Part shown: positions 1-5,264 of the stretch, piece after piece
Layout: each line of letters starts with the position of its first letter
Numbering within the stretch: the first letter of the stretch is position 1
Assembly: GCA_030606465.1 (NCBI GenBank)
Contig: JAUWGL010000068.1
Location: 1-5,602 of the forward strand
Origin: Thermoplasmata archaeon
Lineage (GTDB): Archaea; Thermoplasmatota; E2; DHVEG-1
Length of the DNA: 5,602 bases
Reading direction: 5' to 3'
Position numbers and translations under genes: made by a program
The notes under the pieces: model-generated
The model's database searches: none
Seen by the model: only the letters and a program-made list of their open reading frames with translations
What the model was told of the DNA's origin: nothing

Positions 1-75
1 GTTATATACGTTTCAGAAGTTTTACCTGATATTGTCAATAAATTAAGGAAAATGTCTCCATTATGGAATAGATAA
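1..75 (+). CDS. Probable cysteine desulfurase (NifS/IscS), C-terminal end only
   Basis: Only the last 24 codons are in the window, in frame 1, ending at a TAA at 73-75. The peptide ends with VLPDIVNKLRKMSPLW plus two residues. This pattern (E-V-L-P-x-I-V-x-x-L-R-x-M-S-P-L) is what I recognise as the C-terminus of NifS/IscS-type PLP-dependent cysteine desulfurases, which take sulfur from cysteine for Fe-S cluster assembly. The gene directly downstream, 13 nt away, encodes the IscU-type scaffold that accepts this sulfur, and nifS-iscU pairing is common in archaea and bacteria. No catalytic residue is visible because the lysine and cysteine lie outside the window. The identification therefore rests on a short tail and on context. 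Confidence 0.72.
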   Translation, partial: VIYVSEVLPDIVNKLRKMSPLWNR

Positions 76-79
76 GGTG
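76..79 (+). promoter_or_regulatory. Shine-Dalgarno that decides the iscU start
   Basis: GGTG, complementary to the archaeal 16S tail (CACC), lies 9 nt before ATG 89, with a run of nine T (80-88) between. It overlaps the competing GTG codon at 77, so using that GTG as a start would remove its own ribosome-binding site. This supports ATG 89. Confidence 0.55.
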
Positions 80-88
80 TTTTTTTTT

Positions 89-472
89 ATGGAAAATATT
101 GACTACACTAAAAAAGTAAAGGATCATTTCTTTAATCCAAGGAATGTTGGTGAAATAAAAGATGCAGATGGTGTTGGCACAGTGGGCAACCCTAGCTGTG
201 GAGATATTATGACTATTTATATTAAAGTTAAAGATGAAAAGATAGAAGATATCAAATTTAAAACGTACGGATGCGCTGCCGCTATTGCCAGCACTAGCAT
301 TGCAACTGAGATGGTCAAAGGTAAAACACTTGAAGAAGCAGAAAAATTAACAAGAGATGATGTTGCTAATGAACTTGGAGGACTACCTGCTATAAAGATG
401 CATTGTTCTAATCTTGCTTCAGATGCATTACGTGAAGCGATAAAGAATTATAGAAAGAAAAATAAAAAGTGA
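89..472 (+). CDS. iscU: IscU/NifU-N type Fe-S cluster assembly scaffold
   Basis: A 127-aa scaffold protein on which [2Fe-2S] clusters are built in the cytoplasm before transfer to apo-proteins. All three cluster ligands are present in their family contexts: Cys37 in NPSCGD with the conserved Asp39, Cys62 in TYGCAAAIASTS, and Cys106 in KMHCSNLA preceded by His105. The bacterial chaperone-recognition motif LPPVK reads LPAIK (residues 99-103). Length matches stand-alone IscU. I chose ATG 89 over an in-frame GTG at 77. The GGTG at 76-79 then serves as Shine-Dalgarno 9 nt upstream, and the GTG start would add only Met-Phe-Phe-Phe from a T9 run. It follows the desulfurase gene and precedes queD by 4 nt, so all four genes are probably co-transcribed. 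Confidence 0.95.
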   Translation: MENIDYTKKVKDHFFNPRNVGEIKDADGVGTVGNPSCGDIMTIYIKVKDEKIEDIKFKTYGCAAAIASTSIATEMVKGKTLEEAEKLTRDDVANELGGLPAIKMHCSNLASDALREAIKNYRKKNKK

Positions 473-476
473 TTTT

Positions 477-962
477 ATGAGCTCATATATCAATATTGAT
501 GGTTGGAAGTCAAACATTCGTTTTTCATCTGCTCATATAATACCAGAGTATGAAAAATGTGGACGGTTGCATGGTCATACATATGCTGTTCATGTGGAGA
601 TAGGTGGTAAGCCCGATAAAAAGGGCATAATCATGGATTTTTCTTTAGTTAAGGATGTTCTTAGAGAGATTGTAAACGAACTTGACCATAGGGTTTTAAT
701 CCCTGAGAAAAGCAGCGTTGTAAAAATTGAAAAAGAAAATGATAGTGTAAAAATAACGTCTCTTGGAAAACATTATGTTTTTCCTTTGAATGATTGTGTT
801 TTTTTACCCATTGAGTCTACATCAGCAGAGAATCTTGCAGGTTACATACTGGAAAAAGTAGTTGAAAAGATTTCTCCGTCGAAACAGATAGAAAGCATAG
901 AAATCGGTGTTGATGAAGGGTATGGTCAGAGTGCAAGGATTTTAAAAACTCTAAAAAAGTAG
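477..962 (+). CDS. queD: QueD, 6-carboxy-5,6,7,8-tetrahydropterin synthase
   Basis: A 161-aa member of the PTPS/QueD T-fold family. It converts 7,8-dihydroneopterin triphosphate to 6-carboxytetrahydropterin, the first dedicated step toward preQ0. The zinc site is complete: His20 (FSSAH) and His32/His34 (RLHGHTY). The catalytic Cys28 sits in EKCGRLHGH as in bacterial QueD, and Asp70-His71 (LDHRV) plus Glu147 (VDEGYGQSAR) complete the usual active-site set. Residues 76-112 form a longer segment than in E. coli QueD, before the conserved substrate-binding STSAENL; I associate this with archaeal members. Start ATG 477 lies 4 nt after the iscU stop, and GTGAT over that stop may act as a weak ribosome-binding site. 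A PTPS-like role in another pterin pathway is possible, but the adjacent queC argues for preQ0. Confidence 0.93.
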   Translation: MSSYINIDGWKSNIRFSSAHIIPEYEKCGRLHGHTYAVHVEIGGKPDKKGIIMDFSLVKDVLREIVNELDHRVLIPEKSSVVKIEKENDSVKITSLGKHYVFPLNDCVFLPIESTSAENLAGYILEKVVEKISPSKQIESIEIGVDEGYGQSARILKTLKK

Positions 963-978
963 GGTTAGTTGATTTTTT

Positions 979-1683
979 ATGATAAAAAAAGCGGTTTGTC
1001 TTATATCTGGTGGTCTTGATTCTTGTGTTACAGCACATCTGGCAAAAAACAAAGGATACGAAATATATGTACTATCATTTAACTATGGACAACGACATAA
1101 CAAAGAAATAGAATGCTCAAAACAAATTGCGTCAGCGGTAAAAGCAAAAAAACATGTTATCTTTGATATCGATCTGTCCATATTTGGTGGATCATCACTA
1201 GTAGATAAATCATCAGATTTACCAAGAAACTTGGATTTGAAAGACATAGGAAAAACTATACCTTCTACTTATGTTCCAGCACGGAACACAGTTTTTTTAT
1301 CCATTGGTTTAGCATATGCAGAGACTGTCAATGCTGATACAATTTTTATTGGAGCTACTGCAACAGATTACTCTGGTTATCCCGATTGTCGACCTGAATA
1401 CATTGAAGCATATCAGAAAATGGCAGATCTTGCAACAAAGAGAGGGGTAGAGGGGAAATCTATCAAGATAGTTGCTCCATTGCTTCACCTTTCAAAAGCA
1501 GAGATAATTAAAAAAGGGTTAGAGCTTAATGCTCCTTTTGAAAAAACATGGTCTTGTTATCAAGGTGATGAAAAGGCTTGTGGACGTTGTGACTCTTGTC
1601 TTTTAAGGCTAAAAGGTTTTAAAGAAGCGGGAGTAAGAGATCCTATACAATATGAATTTATCCCTACATGGACAAGTGATTAA
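979..1683 (+). CDS. queC: QueC, 7-cyano-7-deazaguanine (preQ0) synthase
   Basis: A 234-aa ATP-dependent enzyme that turns 7-carboxy-7-deazaguanine and ammonia into preQ0. In archaea, arcTGT inserts preQ0 at tRNA position 15 and it is then converted to archaeosine. The N-terminal PP-loop SGGLDS (10-15) binds ATP. YVPARN (98-103), ATATDYSGYPDCRPEY (126-141) and APLLHLSKAEI (166-176) are characteristic QueC blocks. A zinc site is formed by Cys193, Cys201, Cys204 and Cys207 (C-x7-C-x2-C-x2-C). Full length for the family. It follows queD by 16 nt; GTTGAT just before the start is a weak SD-like match. queE, which makes the substrate, is not in the window. The TAA stop shares four bases with the stop of the opposing signal peptidase gene. 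Confidence 0.96.
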   Translation: MIKKAVCLISGGLDSCVTAHLAKNKGYEIYVLSFNYGQRHNKEIECSKQIASAVKAKKHVIFDIDLSIFGGSSLVDKSSDLPRNLDLKDIGKTIPSTYVPARNTVFLSIGLAYAETVNADTIFIGATATDYSGYPDCRPEYIEAYQKMADLATKRGVEGKSIKIVAPLLHLSKAEIIKKGLELNAPFEKTWSCYQGDEKACGRCDSCLLRLKGFKEAGVRDPIQYEFIPTWTSD

Positions 1684-2654
1684 AATTTTTCATCTATTTT
1701 TTTCTCTATTCCTTCAGATAAATCTTCATCTTCATTTTTAGGATATGATTTCTGTTTAAAATAATCTTCGACTGGTTGTTTTTTCTGGTTTTTATAATAA
1801 TCATAGATATCTAAAGATATTGGTATAGATACCAGAATAGCAATTAGTAATATTAGACATATAATACAATCTTCAGGTACATTACCAACAGTGTTACCTC
1901 CACCTGTTAAATCATTGAAAAACAGGTTTATTGTTCCAATCCATGGTAGTTCCGATCTTGCTTTTCCAGATATCCATTCTATTTTTATTGGTTCCATGCA
2001 AAGATCAGAGCTTCTCTGATCGCAAATATCATTATTGTCTCCTTTTGTTATGAAACCTGAATGAGGAGTAACAGGGGTATTATCGGGACGTTTTGTAGGA
2101 TGAGTCCATTCCTTAAGACCAAGTTCTGGAATTGTAACAGATTCTTTATCTACTATTCTATAATCTGTGACAGTATATTTGTATATACCCTCCTCTTCAT
2201 CGAAATTTACTTCCACCCAGCACATTGCTCTATGGATTATCTGATCTCTATTATCCTCACCATATGGGCGATATACGATAACATCTCCGTAATCACCATA
2301 GAAAAAATTATCAGTATCTTCTCTTGCTAAGGTACCATGGATCTCACTGCCACGTGCTACTACATCATTTCGATTATTTACCTTTACCAGTAGTACCATG
2401 TCACCGGCATCTATTGTGCCATATCTACCAAAAGGCTCGTTAGGATGCATCATACTACCTGATTCAATAGCCACCATAGGAGCACCCCCCCATTGACCGG
2501 TGTATGCCCATAAAGCAGATAACAATATTAAAACTAAAAGTAAAGCTATGACAACATCTCGGACTAAAGATATTTTACCTTTTTCACTACGCCAAAAATG
2601 TACAAATTTTTCTTTGATATGTAAAGAGGATGCTTCATCACGTCCATAGTTCAT
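1680..2654 (-). CDS. Archaeal-type signal peptidase I (S26 family) with long insert and second membrane segment
   Basis: A 324-aa membrane protease that removes signal peptides from exported proteins on the outer face of the membrane. A basic N-terminus leads into membrane segment 1 (about 33-51). The catalytic serine is Ser67 in ESGSMMHP. His141 in QIIHRAMCW replaces the bacterial lysine, as in archaeal and ER-type enzymes. GFITKGDNND (200-209) supplies the conserved aspartates Asp206 and Asp209, and SGKARSELPWIGTINLFF (229-246) is the conserved end of the domain. Membrane segment 2 (about 263-282) is followed by a charged tail rich in Lys, Glu and Asp. It is much longer than minimal archaeal enzymes, the extra length lying at about 92-122 and 150-198 and after 250. 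Its ATG overlaps the nob1 TGA as ATGA, so translation is probably coupled. Confidence 0.9.
   Translation of the reverse strand: MNYGRDEASSLHIKEKFVHFWRSEKGKISLVRDVVIALLLVLILLSALWAYTGQWGGAPMVAIESGSMMHPNEPFGRYGTIDAGDMVLLVKVNNRNDVVARGSEIHGTLAREDTDNFFYGDYGDVIVYRPYGEDNRDQIIHRAMCWVEVNFDEEEGIYKYTVTDYRIVDKESVTIPELGLKEWTHPTKRPDNTPVTPHSGFITKGDNNDICDQRSSDLCMEPIKIEWISGKARSELPWIGTINLFFNDLTGGGNTVGNVPEDCIICLILLIAILVSIPISLDIYDYYKNQKKQPVEDYFKQKSYPKNEDEDLSEGIEKKIDEKF
1684..1703 (+). terminator. Possible T-tract terminator of the iscU-queD-queC operon
   Basis: T5 (1686-1690) and T7 (1697-1703) follow the queC stop, separated by CATCTA. Archaeal RNA polymerase terminates at T-rich tracts without needing a hairpin. 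The tract lies inside the 3' coding end of the convergent signal peptidase gene, where it encodes the lysine- and glutamate-rich tail, so the T-richness may reflect coding alone. Confidence 0.35.
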
Positions 2655-3196
2655 TTGATATCACGTTTTTTAATATTGGTTTTTCTTGAAATTATGCTTC
2701 TTGTTGCGGCTCCACAAATAGGACAGACCTTTATGCACTCTTCGAATTTTTTACCGCACCCCCGACAACGGTAAATCCATTTAAACCTTTTCTTAATTCC
2801 ATGTTGACTAATGCTTTCAAATTTTATGTTTAAAACATTAGCTACATTTTGAATGGAATAATCATCAGTTAAAATAACAGGTTCTTTATCTTTTTCCTTA
2901 CTAAAATCTAATGCAAGAGCCAATATCTCAATATCAGTTGTTGATAGTCTACCTATATCTCCTGTCTTAGTAGAAATATCCTTGATTTCATCAATGGATT
3001 CTCTGCTGGGAAGATTTATTTTTAATCCTTTTTCTATTAAAAACTGAAATATTTGATAGTCCTTCCCACCAGGTTTTAATTCATCAGAAACACCCTGTGT
3101 AGTAACAACCATAGTATCATCAAAATTAATTGGTTTACCTGATAGAATCGCTGATGTATCAATTATTACTATTTTTGATTTTTTCTTAGAATCCAT
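2651..3196 (-). CDS. nob1: NOB1-type endonuclease, PIN domain plus zinc ribbon
   Basis: A 181-aa ribosome biogenesis nuclease that in characterised archaea and eukaryotes cleaves pre-rRNA at the 3' end of small-subunit rRNA. The PIN domain covers about 1-130, with the acidic metal-binding residues Asp13 (IIDTSAIL), Glu39 (VSDEL), Asp88 (STTDIE) and Asp111/Asp112 (LTDDYS). The C-terminal zinc ribbon uses Cys144, Cys147, Cys158 and Cys161 (YRCRGCGKK and KVCPICGAA), and a basic tail follows. This PIN-ribbon order and the short length are typical of archaeal Nob1. No ribosome-binding site precedes the ATG (TTCTTAG), so the message may be leaderless. It starts 75 nt after hisS and overlaps signal peptidase I by 4 nt. 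Confidence 0.92.
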   Translation of the reverse strand: MDSKKKSKIVIIDTSAILSGKPINFDDTMVVTTQGVSDELKPGGKDYQIFQFLIEKGLKINLPSRESIDEIKDISTKTGDIGRLSTTDIEILALALDFSKEKDKEPVILTDDYSIQNVANVLNIKFESISQHGIKKRFKWIYRCRGCGKKFEECIKVCPICGAATRSIISRKTNIKKRDIK

Positions 3197-3220
3197 CTAA
3201 GAAGGGGTAAGTAATCTTTT

Positions 3221-3228
3221 GATATTTT
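3221..3228 (-). promoter_or_regulatory. Possible TATA box for nob1-signal peptidase
   Basis: Read on the minus strand, AAAATATC is preceded by AAAGT, a purine-rich BRE-like stretch. Transcription starting about 26 nt past the box centre would begin within a few bases of the nob1 ATG, giving a leaderless message. That fits the missing Shine-Dalgarno. The match to the TATA consensus is moderate, and read-through from hisS is the alternative. Confidence 0.35.
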
Positions 3229-3229
3229 A

Positions 3230-3245
3230 CTTTAACCCGTTAAAG
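3230..3245. repeat. Perfect dyad CTTTAAC-CC-GTTAAAG between hisS and nob1
   Basis: Two 7-bp arms are exactly inverted around a 2-bp centre. On the minus strand the dyad sits just upstream of the possible nob1 TATA box, overlapping the BRE position, where a bound dimeric regulator could block transcription. A 2-nt loop makes an RNA hairpin less likely than a protein-binding site. Function is inferred from position only. Confidence 0.45.
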
Positions 3246-3260
3246 ATTCTAGAAATAGAT

Positions 3261-3271
3261 AAAAGAAAAAA
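3261..3271 (-). terminator. T-tract terminator after hisS
   Basis: On the minus strand TTTTTTCTTTT begins immediately after the hisS TAA stop. T-rich runs in the non-template strand are the typical archaeal termination signal, and the tract lies before the dyad and possible promoter of nob1. Some transcripts may still read through. Confidence 0.5.
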
Positions 3272-4540
3272 TTAGATTCTTTGACCCGCTAGTGGATAGT
3301 CGTTTATGTTTACTATTTTTTGTTCTCCGCTACTCATGTCTCTAATGGTCATCGAATCCTCTTTCAACTCGTTTAGTCCAACTATGATGGCTTTTTCTGC
3401 GTTTATGGAGCTTGCATACTTGAGACTCTTCCCTATTCCTCTTTTCAGAAGATCTACATCTACGGAAATTCCTCGTTCTCTTAACGTTCGAGCTATCTCC
3501 AATGCTTTTCCCGTCATATCTTCGTTTACTGGTATGACATAAACGTCTATTTTCGGCGCTGGGAATTGATATTCCTCGGCTTCTAGCGCTAGGATAGTGC
3601 GATCAAAACCTATCGCAAATCCTGCGGTTGGGGTTTCTTTCCCTCCAAATAACGAGATGAGTTCGTATGCCCCTCCGCCACATAGTTGTTTTTCTGCTCC
3701 AAGAGAGGGTGCGTCTATTTCAAAAACAATTCCTTTATAGTAGTCAAGACCTCTGACTATACTGATCTTTACCTCATAGTTTTTAATATCAAATGAATCT
3801 CTTAACAGATTTAATATTTGTTCAAGTTTTGATAACTCATCTAAAGCAGTTTGATCTGATTTTATGTATCCTGAGATTTTTTTGATATCGGTAGTTTGCA
3901 GTATTTCTAAAAAACTAGTGGCCTCTTGAGGTTTGATACCAAAATCTTGTAAAGCAGAAAGTACATCCTCAGATAGAGATTTATCTATGAGTGGTACCAA
4001 ACATTTTTGTTTATCTTTTGGTAAATTTAGAACATTAAACATTGAAGATAAAATATTCAAATTTCCAATGTTGAGTTTAATATTTTTTAATCCAACGTTT
4101 TTCAAAAGAGTATATGCCATAGCGATAAGTTCAGCATATGCTTCAGGTGTATCAACACCGATGATTTCACAACCTGCTTGTCTAAACTCTCTATAGCGGC
4201 CTTTTTGAGGTCGGTCATATCTGAAACAATTTCCAAAGTAAAACAGTTTTAATGGTTTTGGTTCCATTTGTAGTTTGTCAACATAAAAACGCATAACAGG
4301 TGCAGTGAGCTCAGGTCTTAACGCTAAGTCTCTACCTCCTTTATCCATGAAAGAATAAATCTCCTGTATTATTCCCTCTCCTGATTTAGCAGTGAAAAGT
4401 TCTAAATTTTCAAACATTGGTGTCTGGATTTCTTTATACCCAAATGATCCAAATGTTGATCTCATACATTCTTCTACGTATTTACGTTTCTGCATTTCTT
4501 CGGGAGTGAAATCTCTTGTTCCTCTTGGTTTTTTAAACAT
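3272..4540 (-). CDS. hisS: Histidyl-tRNA synthetase
   Basis: A 422-aa class II aminoacyl-tRNA synthetase that charges tRNA-His. The N-terminus KPRGTRDF (4-11) is diagnostic. Motif 2 lies around residues 104-128, with FRYDRPQKGRYREFRQ followed by AGCEIIG. The histidine-binding blocks are RGLDYYKG (263-270) and GGGAYE (288-293). Motif 3 is PTAGFAIGFDRT (304-315), whose last arginine contacts ATP. The insertion domain lies at about 155-255, and the anticodon-binding domain (about 330-420) begins at KIDVYVIP. Length is normal and all catalytic blocks are intact, so it is a true synthetase rather than HisZ. There is no Shine-Dalgarno before the ATG (ATCAAAAAAC), suggesting a leaderless or short-leader message. 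It is transcribed away from a small gene at 4647. Confidence 0.97.
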   Translation of the reverse strand: MFKKPRGTRDFTPEEMQKRKYVEECMRSTFGSFGYKEIQTPMFENLELFTAKSGEGIIQEIYSFMDKGGRDLALRPELTAPVMRFYVDKLQMEPKPLKLFYFGNCFRYDRPQKGRYREFRQAGCEIIGVDTPEAYAELIAMAYTLLKNVGLKNIKLNIGNLNILSSMFNVLNLPKDKQKCLVPLIDKSLSEDVLSALQDFGIKPQEATSFLEILQTTDIKKISGYIKSDQTALDELSKLEQILNLLRDSFDIKNYEVKISIVRGLDYYKGIVFEIDAPSLGAEKQLCGGGAYELISLFGGKETPTAGFAIGFDRTILALEAEEYQFPAPKIDVYVIPVNEDMTGKALEIARTLRERGISVDVDLLKRGIGKSLKYASSINAEKAIIVGLNELKEDSMTIRDMSSGEQKIVNINDYPLAGQRI

Positions 4541-4606
4541 GTTTTTTGATTGTATAATACTAATGTTTAATATTGTTTCGACGGTTTTTTGAAAAAATAA
4601 ATAGAA

Positions 4607-4614
4607 TTTATAAA
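4607..4614. promoter_or_regulatory. TATA box TTTATAAA in the divergent hisS / small-gene region
   Basis: TTTATAAA is a perfect palindrome and a close match to the archaeal TATA box. On the plus strand, transcription would start near 4634-4638, giving a leader of about 10-13 nt that reaches the AGGA ribosome-binding site of the gene at 4647. On the minus strand the same box would give hisS a leader of about 40 nt. A second AT-rich box nearer hisS (about 4565-4574) would make hisS leaderless. Confidence 0.5.
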
Positions 4615-4635
4615 CAAGTAATTGTTTTTGAATTC

Positions 4636-4639
4636 AGGA
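4636..4639 (+). promoter_or_regulatory. Ribosome-binding site of the 39-codon gene
   Basis: AGGA lies 7 nt upstream of ATG 4647. It selects this start over the overlapping ATG at 4651, whose frame stops after three codons. Confidence 0.5.
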
Positions 4640-4646
4640 ATGCTAA

Positions 4647-4766
4647 ATGAATGACAGAATAGCAGAAGAAATCCATGATGAATTAATAAATATAAGAAGT
4701 GCATTAGAAGCACTAACAGATACATTGCGTAATAAACAAAAAAAAATGATTCCGTTTATTATCTAA
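4647..4766 (+). CDS. Small protein of 39 aa, function unknown
   Basis: ATG to TAA, 39 codons. I do not recognise it. Residues 1-30 are charged and alanine/leucine-rich (MNDRIAEEIHDELINIRSAL, then EALTDTLRNK), consistent with one amphipathic helix. A basic QKK stretch and a hydrophobic end (MIPFII) follow. Support comes from signals outside the frame: TTTATAAA about 27 nt before a plausible transcription start, and AGGA 7 nt before the ATG. Codons run through an A9 tract at 4738-4746. The stop is one base from the stop of the opposing 102-aa gene. It could be a small regulator, half of a two-gene module with its convergent neighbour, or the start of a decayed longer gene. Confidence 0.5.
   Translation: MNDRIAEEIHDELINIRSALEALTDTLRNKQKKMIPFII
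4730..4761. terminator. AT-rich inverted repeat with A9/T9 tract between convergent small genes
   Basis: TAATAAAC (4730-4737) and GTTTATTA (4754-4761) are exact 8-bp inverted arms around a 16-nt loop. The loop begins with nine A (4738-4746), which are T9 on the minus strand downstream of the 102-aa gene. T9 alone is a strong archaeal termination signal for the minus-strand message. The stem is weak, and all of it lies inside the 39-codon gene. Confidence 0.4.
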
Positions 4767-4767
4767 A

Positions 4768-5076
4768 TCATTCTAGTCTATTTTTCTGGATGTTTTCATG
4801 TTTTTTGAGAATGCTTTCAATTGTATCTAAATCACCTAATGCTAATATAAAAATATCTTGTTCTAATTCAAAAATTGATTTTTCATCAGATAAGCTCATT
4901 ATACTGACTGGAGCTAGTTTTTCTGTTTCTAATTCTTGTTGTATCTCTTCTCCATTGGTGATATAACGAAAAGGTTCATTGGTATCTTTTTTTGGCTCAG
5001 TGGCATCTTTTTTTACTTCATCATCTTCATTTATATGTTTTGCAAGAACCTTATCTACCAAATCATCTATCGACAT
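4768..5076 (-). CDS. Acidic 102-aa protein, function unknown
   Basis: I do not recognise a family. There is no signal peptide, membrane segment or cysteine. It opens with a short helix-like stretch (MSIDDLVDKVLAKHI). A hydrophilic linker follows, holding a 7-residue tandem repeat (EVKKDAT-EPKKDTN, residues 20-33), then a likely folded part from PFRYITNG (35-42). The C-terminal third, SIFELEQDIFILALGDLDTI, is hydrophobic and acidic, and a basic end follows. The start has good support: GAGGAAGGT lies 5 nt before the ATG, and a TTTAATAAAA box (about 5123-5132, minus strand) sits roughly 50 nt upstream of it. The protein looks cytoplasmic and partly disordered. It converges on the 39-codon gene and starts about 90 bp from the palindromic repeats. 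Confidence 0.7.
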   Translation of the reverse strand: MSIDDLVDKVLAKHINEDDEVKKDATEPKKDTNEPFRYITNGEEIQQELETEKLAPVSIMSLSDEKSIFELEQDIFILALGDLDTIESILKKHENIQKNRLE

Positions 5077-5122
5077 ATTTACCTTCCTCAGATAGAAGAA
5101 TAACTTTCACGTTTTTAATAAT

Positions 5123-5132
5123 TTTTATTAAA
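5123..5132 (-). promoter_or_regulatory. Possible TATA box for the 102-aa gene
   Basis: TTTAATAAAA on the minus strand predicts a transcription start near 5102. The resulting leader of about 25 nt contains the GAGGAAGGT ribosome-binding site. The surrounding DNA is AT-rich, so chance matches are common. Confidence 0.4.
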
Positions 5133-5163
5133 CCTAGTTGCCACTAAAAAACTAAGGTTAACA

Positions 5164-5198
5164 AGGGTTAAACCCTATATTTGGTCAATATACTTTTT
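5164..5198 (+). repeat. Palindrome-plus-tail repeat, copy A
   Basis: The palindrome AGGGTT-A-AACCCT (5164-5176) is followed one base later by a 21-bp tail (5178-5198) with core TTTGGTCAAT ending in T5. Copy B starts the same tail exactly 66 bp downstream, and the tails match at 20 of 21 positions. The palindrome arms differ between copies but keep base pairing. The 5077-5246 interval contains no other gene in any frame that I can support. Confidence 0.8.
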
Positions 5199-5228
5199 TA
5201 ATGGAGAATTATAAAAAACCTATTTAAC

Positions 5229-5264
5229 CCAAGTTTAACTTGGTATTTGGTCAATTTACTTTTT
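5229..5264 (+). repeat. Palindrome-plus-tail repeat, copy B
   Basis: The palindrome CCAAGTT-T-AACTTGG (5229-5243) has 7-bp arms and abuts the shared tail (5244-5264), which differs from copy A only at its 13th base (T for A). The reading frame of the recombinase remnant is open back to this palindrome, so copy B is joined directly and in frame to that coding sequence. Confidence 0.8.

Noticed and set aside
817..1038. 73-aa minus-strand frame across the queD-queC junction
   Set aside because: Shadow of two clear genes, with no signals and a low-complexity translation.
2061..2330. 89-aa plus-strand frame inside the signal peptidase gene
   Set aside because: Antisense to conserved catalytic-domain coding sequence; no homology recognised.
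3306..4592. Several plus-strand frames antisense to hisS (3306-3542, 3933-4196, 4392-4592)
   Set aside because: All lie opposite conserved hisS blocks and lack ribosome-binding sites.
4738..4746. A9 tract as a programmed frameshift site extending the 39-codon gene
   Set aside because: The shifted frame stays open only because it is antisense to the 102-aa gene, and its product looks like a shadow translation.
5164..5264. CRISPR array or intrinsic terminators
   Set aside because: There are only two copies and no cas genes. The palindromes are nearly loopless in the DNA reading, and the T-tract is 17-18 nt past the palindrome rather than adjoining it.
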